Shown: positions 7,636 to 13,837, counted from the stretch's first letter. The stretch: DNA of 16,657 bases from JASFEQ01 sp050122535 (GCA_050122535.1 JASFIT010000053.1:1-16657), one strand, 5' to 3'. Translations and numbers: made by a program. Notes: generated by a model not told the origin, from the sequence alone.

Positions 7636-7674
7636 CCAGACGAAAATCGTAAGGTCTGGCCCTTTCAAAAGACC
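7636..7674 (+). promoter_or_regulatory. Leader with two mutually exclusive hairpins
   Basis: CCAGAC (7636-7641) can pair with GTCTGG (7654-7659). GGTCT (7653-7657) can instead pair with AGACC (7670-7674). The pairs share bases, so only one can form at a time. It lies between the -10 box and the ribosome-binding site of the small-peptide gene. Could be a regulatory leader or chance. Confidence 0.3.
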
Positions 7675-7703
7675 GATAGCCAAATGATCAAGGAGGTGAT
7701 GCT

Positions 7704-7838
7704 ATGAAGACCATTGTTTCTTTTAGTCTCTTGTGCGCTTTGCTTCTTCTAATGTTCTTGTTGATGCCGCTGGTTAAGAGCTGGGGAGCTTCTCATCCCG
7801 GGACGCTGAAGCATGCCTCTTATGATTTGCAGATTTAA
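7704..7838 (+). CDS. Small secreted or membrane peptide, 44 aa, possibly frameshifted
   Basis: Not a family I recognise. ATG at 7704-7706 has an excellent Shine-Dalgarno, AAGGAGGTGAT (7690-7700), almost fully complementary to the 16S 3' end. The product starts MKTIVSFSLLCALLLLMFLL and has a signal peptide-like hydrophobic core of about 20 residues ending near SWGA, which could be cleaved to leave about 15 residues (SHPGTLKHASYDLQI). Directly after the TAA, another frame continues to 7912 and encodes NGKGYAHR followed by YPHKKYRYYYGYCS, a Tyr/His/Lys-rich tail typical of small exported proteins. One missing base near 7815-7840 would join them into a protein of about 68 residues. So this may be a complete 44-aa peptide, a recently broken gene, or a -1 frameshift gene. 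Confidence 0.6.
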   Translation: MKTIVSFSLLCALLLLMFLLMPLVKSWGASHPGTLKHASYDLQI

Positions 7839-7912
7839 ACCAGAACGGCAAAGGATACGCACATAGATATCCTCACAAGAAATACAGGTATTATTATGGC
7901 TACTGTTCCTAA
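7832..7912 (+). pseudogene. Candidate displaced C-terminal part of the small secreted protein
   Basis: Open frame (-1 relative to the 7704 gene) without its own start, encoding DLNQNGKGYAHR then YPHKKYRYYYGYCS and a TAA at 7910-7912. Its composition looks like a genuine exported small protein tail and unlike random sequence. It is only meaningful if joined to the upstream signal peptide by a frameshift or after correcting a base deletion. Confidence 0.35.
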
Positions 7913-7931
7913 TCTCGAGGGAACAAAGGGC

Positions 7932-7959
7932 TTGACATTTCTTGGGAAATACAGATAAT
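7932..7959 (+). promoter_or_regulatory. Strong sigma-70 promoter
   Basis: TTGACA (7932-7937), 16-nt spacer, GATAAT (7954-7959). Perfect -35 and 5 of 6 at the -10, the best promoter in the window. Transcription should start near 7966, 37 bp before a terminator hairpin. Confidence 0.7.
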
Positions 7960-7965
7960 CCTCTA

Positions 7966-8029
7966 GGCTAGTAGAGCATCGGTTCCAAATGAAAGAGTGT
8001 GGGCCCTGCTGATGCAGGGCTTTCTTTTT
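7966..8029 (+). ncRNA. Short transcript of about 64 nt: small RNA or attenuated leader
   Basis: Bounded by the strong promoter at 7932-7959 and the intrinsic terminator at 8003-8029. If termination is constitutive it is a small RNA; if regulated it is an attenuator for the acyl-CoA synthetase gene that starts 50 bp downstream. A tiny reading frame (ATG 7989, MKECGPC) ends inside the terminator stem but has no ribosome-binding site. I do not recognise a known RNA family. Confidence 0.45.
8003..8029 (+). terminator. Intrinsic terminator
   Basis: GCCCTGC (8003-8009), loop TGAT, GCAGGGC (8014-8020), then TTTCTTTTT (8021-8029). Perfect 7-bp GC-rich stem followed by a T run. Confidence 0.8.
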
Positions 8030-8079
8030 GTCCGCCCGGTGCTTCAAGGGCCCATCGGCCGTGCGGGAAACTGAGACAT

Positions 8080-9561
8080 ATGCTGGAGTCCATTAAAGAG
8101 AGCCCCCTCTACCCCATCGCCAATCCCAAAAGCATCGCTTTTTTTGGGGCATCCAATCGTATCACTTCCATGGGAACCAACTTGCTCGCGTCTATCCAGG
8201 CCCTTGGCTTTGAAGGCACCATCTACCCCGTCCACCCCAGTGAAAAGCGAGTAAGAAATCTCAAGGCATACAGGAGCGTCCTTGATCTGCCCGAGGTGGC
8301 AGATGTGGCCGTGCTTGTGCTTCCCACACATATTGTTCCTCAGACCGTGGAAGCGTGCGGCAAGAAGGGCATCAAGCGTGCCATCATCGTTTCGGGCGGT
8401 TTCAGGGAGGTGGGTAGAAAGGGCGTGGACCTGGAACTGCACCTGAGAGAGATTGCAGATAAATACGGTATTCGCTTTTTGGGCCCAAACTGCATCGGGG
8501 TGGCCAACCCGCACCACAAGCTGAACACCACCTTCTTACCCCATGAAGGCGCCCCTGGGTACATTGGCATGGCATCTCAGAGCGGGAGTTTCGTCACCCA
8601 GATGTTCAACTACCTCTCAAGATATGGCCTCGGTTTCAGCACGGCATTCAGCGTTGGAAACGAGGCAGATATGGACATTGTGCACTGTCTGGAATACCTG
8701 GCGGCTTGTCCCCGCACGAAGGTCATTGCCCTGTACATTGAGGCCATCAAACGCGGCAAGGCCTTTGTGGAAATGGCCAGGTCTATTGTTCCCCACAAGC
8801 CCATTGTGGCCCTCTACGTGGGTGGGTCAGAAACAGGCAAGCGTGCCAGTTTCTCTCATACCGGCGCTATGGCGGGACCGGACCTTTTGTATGAGGGTAT
8901 CTTTCGTCAATCGGGTATCTTGCGGGCCCAATCCGTTACTGAGCTCTTTGATTTCTGCTGGGCCCTGGGCGGTCTGCCCACCCCCAAAGGACGCAGGGTG
9001 GTGATTCAAACCCATTCAGGTGGTCCTGGTGCAGCCGCAGCCGATGCCTGCGGTCGGGCGCGTCTTGACCTTCCGACCCTCTCTGATGAGACGCTGGAGA
9101 AACTGGATTCTTTACTCCCTCACACGGGCAGAAGAGACAATCCCGTTGATCTCACTTTTGTCAAAGACCCTCTACAATACTTCGCTGAAATCCCCAAAGT
9201 GCTCATTGAGGACAGCAACACGGATATATTGCTCGTCTATCTTCTTACGGTGGCAAGGGTGGTTCGCCGAGCGCTGGAACAGATGGGGATCCCCGAAGAT
9301 CAGATCCCGGAGCAGAGCAGCAAGTTCATGGATGAGCAGTGCGAATCTCTTGTTCGCCTCATGAACAATTCTGACAAGCTTTTTGTGGGTTACACATATA
9401 GAAGCCTTGAGGATCCGTTCATACGGAGGCTTTTGCAGCGGGGCGTTGTGGTGTTTCCAGAGGCGACGCGTGCCGCAAGGGCGCTTCAGGCCTTGCTTCA
9501 GTATTCGGACCTGCGGAACAAAATGCTTGCAGGCACAGCACAGGAAAAACAGGAGATCTAG
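8080..9561 (+). CDS. NDP-forming acyl-CoA synthetase, alpha-type subunit (CoA-binding)
   Basis: 493 aa from the chosen start. Members of this family interconvert acyl-CoA + ADP + Pi and acid + ATP through a phosphohistidine. Visible: CoA-binding Rossmann domain (PKSIAFFGASNR, IYPVHPSE, FLGPNCIG at 133-140), then succinyl-CoA ligase-like domains with ASQSGSF (165-171) and the SHTGAMAG block with the predicted phosphorylated His260. There is no ATP-grasp (beta) domain, so a partner would have to come from elsewhere. ATG at 8080 is preferred over an in-frame GTG at 7999, because that GTG lies on the terminator at 8003-8029 and the added residues do not look like the family. Stop is 4 bp before the next gene. 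Confidence 0.9.
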   Translation: MLESIKESPLYPIANPKSIAFFGASNRITSMGTNLLASIQALGFEGTIYPVHPSEKRVRNLKAYRSVLDLPEVADVAVLVLPTHIVPQTVEACGKKGIKRAIIVSGGFREVGRKGVDLELHLREIADKYGIRFLGPNCIGVANPHHKLNTTFLPHEGAPGYIGMASQSGSFVTQMFNYLSRYGLGFSTAFSVGNEADMDIVHCLEYLAACPRTKVIALYIEAIKRGKAFVEMARSIVPHKPIVALYVGGSETGKRASFSHTGAMAGPDLLYEGIFRQSGILRAQSVTELFDFCWALGGLPTPKGRRVVIQTHSGGPGAAAADACGRARLDLPTLSDETLEKLDSLLPHTGRRDNPVDLTFVKDPLQYFAEIPKVLIEDSNTDILLVYLLTVARVVRRALEQMGIPEDQIPEQSSKFMDEQCESLVRLMNNSDKLFVGYTYRSLEDPFIRRLLQRGVVVFPEATRAARALQALLQYSDLRNKMLAGTAQEKQEI

Positions 9562-9565
9562 AGAG

Positions 9566-10723
9566 ATGTTGCAGGACATGGTGGAAATCCTGGAAAAAGG
9601 GGATGATAACGGAAACCATATGCAGATTCGGCTCAGGCTTGCCTCAGGCCTTGAGATTTTCGGTCTCCCCACAGAGAACTTCTATGGGGGTGAATGGGAT
9701 CTGGGTCCCACCTGGAATTATCTGGTATTAACGGAATCACCCTTTCTGGTGGATACGGGCAGACGCGGCCTGGGCGGGAAGCTTATCAGCATGATGGAAT
9801 CCGTTGGCCTCCAAGCTGAAGCGCTCGATTCTATTCTGATCAGCCACGGGCATGAGGATCATGATGGCGGACTCTTTGAGGTGGTTCAAGGGACCAAGGC
9901 GAAAGTTAGGGCCCATGTCACGTACGATCGCCTCATTCGCAACTATCCGGAGCACGCACCTGCGGATCGCAGAAAGCAGTTTCCCGCCTCATGCTGGCGT
10001 TGCTTCATGCCAGAGTCCTATACCACCGAAAACTGTCTCGACTATCAACGGGAGCGGAGCGAGCTGGAGATCGAAGCCATTGGAGACACTAATCCGGAGT
10101 TGCACCACGCGACACACATTTACCATCTGCCGGGGCACAGTCCGGATTCCTTGGCCATCTTATTGGAGGACGAGGCGATTATTGTGGGGGACACCATACT
10201 CCCTGAAATCACCCCCATTCCCTCCAGGGAGGATTTCTTCAGGGATGTGGGCAAAGTACTCCAGCCTGACTATACCACCGCACAATCCATCTACGGACTC
10301 ACGGCCTACATCAAGTCTCTCAAAAAGCTACGACGGATTGGGGAAAAACGGCCTGACCTGCTCGCACTACCCGCGCATCGGCTCTTTTATGACGGCCAAT
10401 GGAACGAGTTGAACCTGGTTACAAGGGTGGACGAATTGGTGGAACATCACATTTTGAGGTGTGCCCACATCCTCGACATCCTGCGCCAGCGACCAAAAAG
10501 CGCCAATGAAATCGCCGTGGAACATTTTGAAGAGCATCTGTTGGAGGGGTTTGGGATGCTGTTGGCTGAGAATGAAATCATGAGCCATTGCGAGTTATTG
10601 AGTGCGAGTGGCGATGTGGTATTGACGGAAGACAACACATATATGGCCACCGGCAGCACCAACTTTGAGTCTATGATTCAATCTGTGGGCCCTGACGATC
10701 CCCTTGCCTCACGCCAGAGCTGA
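9566..10723 (+). CDS. Metallo-beta-lactamase-fold hydrolase with C-terminal winged-helix-like domain
   Basis: 385 aa. The metal site motif HGHEDH (94-99) is intact, with further ligand candidates in LPGHSPDS, VGDTILP and ALPAHRLFY. The C-terminal part (HILRCAHILDILRQRPKSANEIA...) looks like the helical domain seen in LACTB2-like and glyoxalase II-like members. Substrate unknown; thioesters such as acyl-CoA or glutathione adducts are common for the fold. Start is ATG 9566 with AGGAG at 9551-9555; longer starts would overlap the previous gene by almost 180 bp. Four bases separate it from the acyl-CoA synthetase gene, so the two are surely co-transcribed, and a thioester-linked shared job is plausible (inference). 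Its last 46 bp overlap the 3' end of the convergent gene. Confidence 0.9.
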   Translation: MLQDMVEILEKGDDNGNHMQIRLRLASGLEIFGLPTENFYGGEWDLGPTWNYLVLTESPFLVDTGRRGLGGKLISMMESVGLQAEALDSILISHGHEDHDGGLFEVVQGTKAKVRAHVTYDRLIRNYPEHAPADRRKQFPASCWRCFMPESYTTENCLDYQRERSELEIEAIGDTNPELHHATHIYHLPGHSPDSLAILLEDEAIIVGDTILPEITPIPSREDFFRDVGKVLQPDYTTAQSIYGLTAYIKSLKKLRRIGEKRPDLLALPAHRLFYDGQWNELNLVTRVDELVEHHILRCAHILDILRQRPKSANEIAVEHFEEHLLEGFGMLLAENEIMSHCELLSASGDVVLTEDNTYMATGSTNFESMIQSVGPDDPLASRQS

Positions 10724-12096
10724 TACCGCCGGACCTTTGCATAAGTGCTCATGGCCCGTTCTGCCGTCTCGAAAAATGGAACCCCCGCCTCACAGAACCT
10801 TTGAGCAAGCTCCGGGTCGAACCCAGGTATATTCACCATGAGAAAGGGCTTTTGAAAATCCTTATGGGCCTGGATTAATGCATCCGTATATTGCTGGTTT
10901 TCCCCTGAATTCAGCCCTGCGCCCGCAAGGACCACCACATCCACACCGGGATCTGCAGCAACAGCCCTCGCTGCCTGGACATACATATCAATATTCAGCG
11001 ATGCCATAAGACTTATATCTACGGGGTTTTGAAGGCTCGTGCCTGCGGGAGGAACAAACTTGGCCAGGGCGGAGCGCGTCTCTTGCGAGAGTTGGGCCAG
11101 CCTGAGTCCATTGTATCCACACGCCTCGGCGGCGGACACGGCCAGCCCGCCCGGCCCGGAAATGATCGCCACACGGTCTCCCACCGCAGACGGGAGGAGG
11201 GAGAACCCCATTAAGGCATCCACCCAGATCTCAAATCCCACCACCGAAACGGCCCCGCACTGCCGAAAGACACCTTCCCATATCTCCCGCTGGCCTGCCA
11301 GGGCCCCTGTGTGGGAGGCCGCCGCCTTACCCCCTTCCCGAGTCAGTCCCACCTTCCACAGGATCACCGGCTTCTGCAGCGACGCCTTTCTGAGGGCCTT
11401 GAGGAAAAAGGCGCCATCTTTTGCACCTTCCAGATAGGCGCCTATGACATGGGTATCAGGATCCCTTCCCAAATACACGAGGAAGTCCGCGCTCGTCAGG
11501 TCACATTCATTTCCCAGGCTCACCACCTTGCTGAAACGGATGCCCTTCTGGACGGCCATACGTCCCAGGATATTGGTCAGGGACCCGCTGTGGGAGATGA
11601 TGGCCACATGCCCAGGTTCCTTGGAAACCCGGGGGAAAAAAGAAAGACCTGTCTTTGGGCAGTACAGGCCCATGCCGTTGGGGCCGATAAGCCGCATGCC
11701 TGAAGACCGGGCCACACGCACCAGTTCCTCTTCCAGGGCCCTGCCCTCCGCCGTTCCTGTCTCCTTGTATCCCGCGGTAAAGAGCACTGCCCCTTTCACC
11801 CCTTTGCTCACACATTCCTTGACCACTGGCAGGGCATGATTATGCGGAACCAGAACGATGGCCAGGTCTACAGGCCCGGGGATGGCCGACACACTGGGAT
11901 AGGCCTTGAGCCCATCGATCTCTTTGGCCTGTGGATTTACGGGATAGATCTGTCCTGGAAACCCCTGTTCCAGAAGGGCCACGAGGAAGAGTTTGCCCAT
12001 TTTCATTCCTCTCGGTACCCCTACAATGGCCACGGATTTCGCTTCAAAAAGGGCATCCAGCTGGCCAACCAACCCTTTCACATCATCCTTATCCAC
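10678..12096 (-). CDS. NDP-forming acyl-CoA synthetase, alpha-type subunit (second copy)
   Basis: 472 aa, paralogous to the protein at 8080-9561. CoA-binding domain with AKSVAIVGVPRG, IYPVNPQ and LIGPNGMGLY (136-145), then ISHSGSL (167-173), and SHTGALAG with the predicted phosphohistidine His262. No ATP-grasp domain, so it should need a separate beta subunit or have lost the full reaction. Start is GTG at 12094-12096, only 15 nt after the TAG of the MerB-like gene and in the same frame; the ribosome-binding site (AAAGGGAT) is weak, which suggests translation coupled to the upstream gene. It is the last gene of the panE-like, MerB-like operon and meets the rightward metallo-hydrolase gene tail to tail with a 46-bp overlap. 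Confidence 0.9.
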   Translation of the reverse strand: MDKDDVKGLVGQLDALFEAKSVAIVGVPRGMKMGKLFLVALLEQGFPGQIYPVNPQAKEIDGLKAYPSVSAIPGPVDLAIVLVPHNHALPVVKECVSKGVKGAVLFTAGYKETGTAEGRALEEELVRVARSSGMRLIGPNGMGLYCPKTGLSFFPRVSKEPGHVAIISHSGSLTNILGRMAVQKGIRFSKVVSLGNECDLTSADFLVYLGRDPDTHVIGAYLEGAKDGAFFLKALRKASLQKPVILWKVGLTREGGKAAASHTGALAGQREIWEGVFRQCGAVSVVGFEIWVDALMGFSLLPSAVGDRVAIISGPGGLAVSAAEACGYNGLRLAQLSQETRSALAKFVPPAGTSLQNPVDISLMASLNIDMYVQAARAVAADPGVDVVVLAGAGLNSGENQQYTDALIQAHKDFQKPFLMVNIPGFDPELAQRFCEAGVPFFETAERAMSTYAKVRRYQLWREARGSSGPTD

Positions 12097-12111
12097 ACAC
12101 AGATCCCTTTG

Positions 12112-12828
12112 CTAGCTGTCCTTGGGCTTGCGCGTCTGCCAGAAAGAACCCGTCATCCCAAGCGCTTTAAAGGTGGCTACCATTTCGCCGACGTATTCTC
12201 GACTTCGGGAGACCCAATCCCCATCCATACGGTTGCGAAAATAAGGGCCTGAGAAGATCTTGACCAGGTCCTCTAGTGGAACGATCCCCTCTTCGGCAGC
12301 ACGGTCGAACTGTGCCCAGTTCCGAATATGCTCTTCCGACCGGAAGAGGTTCATGGTGCTTCAGGCATAGGGGATGTTTTCGAACCACTTCCAGAAAGGC
12401 ACGGCCACATATCCCACGAGGCCTTCTGGATCGCTTTCCAGAACCATCCCATCGCGTATCTTCACCCTGATGGGTGATCCGCAATCCAAGCAGGGGGCAT
12501 CCACCTGGACCGTCTTCCCAGGAAAAAGCCAGCAAACTGCCAGCGACTCGAACCCTCATTGGCCGAACCACTTCTGCTCACCATCCACCGTGATGCGGTA
12601 CTGGGTGGGAAGGTTGTTGAACGGCGCAAAAGAGGTGATCAAATCCGTTTTGGGAAACAACCAACCGGGCACCCCTGCCTTGAAGAGATCGTGCAGGGCT
12701 TTCCGCCCCTCCTCCACCGGAACGCCGAGTTCGGAGGCGATCTCCGTGTAGTGCGGGGCCTGGCCGGTCTCTACCATGCGTTTCATGATGACGTGAAAGG
12801 TCTTGTCCAACAGGGTGTGTTCGCTCAT
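12112..12828 (-). CDS. MerB-family (alkylmercury lyase-like) protein with two predicted selenocysteines
   Basis: 238 codons plus TAG, read through two in-frame UGAs (codons 91 and 156). MerB (about 212 aa) cleaves carbon-mercury bonds with Cys96, Asp99 and Cys159. N-terminal winged helix (about 1-60, HYTEIASELGVPVEEGRKAL), then PTQYRITVDGEQKWFGQ-U91-GFESLA, matching MerB PHVFEIDDRRLYAWC96ALD. VDAPC113LDCGSPI matches the MerB Cys117 loop, and ENIPYA-U156-STMNLFRSEEHIRNW matches the Cys159 strand. Thus both UGAs sit on the catalytic cysteines; Asp99 is replaced by Glu94. Each UGA has a SECIS-like hairpin downstream. ATG at 12826-12828 has AGGAGG at 12835-12840. There is no frameshift, and the reading frame keeps sense on both sides. 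Family assignment and Sec reading are inferred from alignment by eye; mercury may not be the true substrate. A pseudogene is the alternative but is less likely. Confidence 0.85.
12331..12348 (-). promoter_or_regulatory. Predicted bacterial SECIS element 2
   Basis: CTCTTCCGGTCGGAAGAG: perfect 7-bp stem (CUCUUCC/GGAAGAG) with apical loop GGUC. The loop starts 19 nt after UGA-156. Loop sequence and spacing closely resemble the SelB-binding hairpin of E. coli fdhF (loop GGUCU). Confidence 0.82.
12361..12363 (-). other. In-frame UGA, predicted Sec156
   Basis: Codon 156 of the MerB-like gene, in the context ENIPYA-UGA-STMNLF. It falls on the catalytic Cys159 of MerB. The 65-codon distance between the two UGAs is close to the 63 residues between Cys96 and Cys159. 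Confidence 0.85.
12528..12544 (-). promoter_or_regulatory. Predicted bacterial SECIS element 1
   Basis: GCTGGCAGTTTGCTGGC. As RNA it folds into a 7-bp stem (GCUGGCA with UGCUGGC, two G-U pairs in the middle) with a GUU loop. The loop starts 18 nt after UGA-91, within the spacing usual for bacterial SECIS elements, and its first base is G. The stem is weaker than that of element 2. Confidence 0.65.
12556..12558 (-). other. In-frame UGA, predicted Sec91
   Basis: Codon 91 of the MerB-like gene, in the context FGQ-UGA-GFESLA. It falls on the catalytic Cys96 of MerB. Coding sense continues in the same frame for 147 further codons. Confidence 0.82.
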
Positions 12829-12867
12829 GGGACGCCTCCTTGTGACTAGGATTTACGGATTTAGGTT

Positions 12868-12895
12868 CGGGAGAGAAAAACTCTTTTTCCTCCCG
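12868..12895 (-). promoter_or_regulatory. Strong hairpin between the panE-like and MerB-like genes
   Basis: Plus-strand CGGGAG-A-GAAAAA-CTC-TTTTTC-CTCCCG: a 12-bp stem with one bulge and a 3-nt loop. No T run follows in the minus direction, so it is not a classic terminator. It may be a pause, an RNA-processing or stability element that sets the level of the MerB-like gene. Confidence 0.5.
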
Positions 12896-12913
12896 ATGCC
12901 CAGGGATCCTGTC

Positions 12914-13837
12914 TTAATCATAATGGTCTTCTATGACCTTTATTATTCTGAAAAAGGCCTCATTGACTGGAACAGGGATATTAAGCGCTTTGCCGAGCTG
13001 GATCATTTTGCCTGCAAACATCTCCACCTCTGTCTTCCTCTTGGCCTCCACGTCCTGAAGCATGGAAGGCCTCCCCTCCGGGGAGAGACCAGAGAGAACC
13101 GAAAACCAGCTGTCCAGGTCTGCTTGGGACAAATGCACGTTCTTCGCTTCCGCAACCGCCATGACCTCCTGCATCGCCGATTCCATGAGCTCTCTGGCCT
13201 CCTGGGATGTCTGTAAAATGGCAAAAGGCGCACGCAAGACGGCCGAAGCCTGATTGGTCCCCACGTTAATCATGAACTTCCACCAGAGGATGCGGATCAT
13301 ATCCTCTGGTGTCTCATGAACGAGCCCGGCTCGGTCAAAGAGTGATTGTATCCGCGTGACTCGCTCGGTTAGATCATGATTCTCTGCTTCACCGAAATAG
13401 AGCTTACCCTGCGTTGAATACGTGGTCCTGTTTTCCCGCCGAAGTGCATCAATACCGACTGCGACGGCGTATAAGACCCTTTCCATCCCATACACGGCAC
13501 CAATCTTTTCTTCGCTTTCTATCCCGTTCATCACGGATAAGATCACGGTATGGTCACCAACCCTATTCTTCACGTCTTGAATGGCTTGTGGAAGGTGATG
13601 GTGCTTTACAGCCACAATGATGAGGTCATGGGGGGGTGTCTTCTCTTCCACCTCAAGGACGGGCAAAGCGTAATGTTTGTCGTTGACCGTCAATCCCTGC
13701 GCCTTGAGCCGCGCGCAACGCTCCCCTTTGGCCACAAGGGCTATACAGTTCTTATCCATTTCAAAGAATTTGGCTGCATAGACAGAGCCCATGGCTCCGG
13801 CACCGACCACGGCGATTCTCTCAATAGGTTGCACCAT
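12914..13837 (-). CDS. panE: Ketopantoate reductase-like protein (PanE/ApbA family)
   Basis: 307 aa from the ATG at 13835-13837; a TTG one codon earlier is less likely because GGAAG sits at the right distance from the ATG. PanE reduces 2-dehydropantoate to pantoate with NADPH in CoA synthesis. Seen: N-terminal Rossmann motif GAGAMG (12-17), the VMNGIESEE block (102-110, the family NG motif), and KFMINVGTNQASAV with the predicted catalytic Lys187 and a conserved Asn. Length is normal. No other pantothenate gene is adjacent, and the family includes paralogues with other 2-keto acid substrates, so the PanE name is by family only. It is first in an operon with the MerB-like and acyl-CoA synthetase-like genes; 85 bp separate it from the former. 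Confidence 0.85.
   Translation of the reverse strand: MVQPIERIAVVGAGAMGSVYAAKFFEMDKNCIALVAKGERCARLKAQGLTVNDKHYALPVLEVEEKTPPHDLIIVAVKHHHLPQAIQDVKNRVGDHTVILSVMNGIESEEKIGAVYGMERVLYAVAVGIDALRRENRTTYSTQGKLYFGEAENHDLTERVTRIQSLFDRAGLVHETPEDMIRILWWKFMINVGTNQASAVLRAPFAILQTSQEARELMESAMQEVMAVAEAKNVHLSQADLDSWFSVLSGLSPEGRPSMLQDVEAKRKTEVEMFAGKMIQLGKALNIPVPVNEAFFRIIKVIEDHYD

Larger units (their letters stand above)
7301..7703. other. Long intergenic region with palindromes and a -10 box
   Basis: About 400 bp without a gene. It holds a CCCCTT/AAGGGG hairpin (7426-7442, loop TTCTC), a 10-bp palindrome ACAAATTTGT (7531-7540), an ATGCG-ATG-CGCAT palindrome (7582-7594), a perfect TATAAT (7613-7618) and a leader hairpin (7636-7659). 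It should carry the leftward acr3 promoter, which I could not pin down, and the rightward promoter of the small-peptide gene. Confidence 0.55.

Noticed and set aside
7989..8012. Leader peptide MKECGPC within the terminator
   Set aside because: No ribosome-binding site and only seven codons; mentioned only as a possibility under the short transcript.
7960..8030. tRNA-like stretch (GTAGAGCATC, GGTTCCAAAT)
   Set aside because: No acceptor stem, anticodon arm or proper T arm could be built; the hairpin is a terminator.
7999..8079. GTG 7999 as start of the acyl-CoA synthetase
   Set aside because: The start and first codons lie on the intrinsic terminator at 8003-8029, and the extra 27 residues do not fit the family; ATG 8080 preferred.
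9383..9565. Longer N-terminus for the metallo-hydrolase
   Set aside because: It would overlap the upstream gene by almost 180 bp; ATG 9566 has a good ribosome-binding site.
12112..12354. Separate 80-aa gene starting at ATG 12354, with a separate 90-aa gene at 12556-12828
   Set aside because: Both are in one frame, match consecutive parts of MerB, and are parted only by UGA codons with meaningful coding sequence between them. ATG 12354 has no ribosome-binding site; it is an internal Met three codons after the second UGA.
12167..12571. 134-aa minus-strand ORF across the MerB-like gene
   Set aside because: It lies in a different frame from the MerB-like protein and shows no family pattern; a shadow.
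12112..12828. Pseudogene with two nonsense mutations
   Set aside because: No frameshift, both stops are UGA, both fall on catalytic Cys columns, and both have SECIS-like hairpins at the right distance. Chance agreement on all of these is unlikely, though genome data on SelB/SelC are needed.
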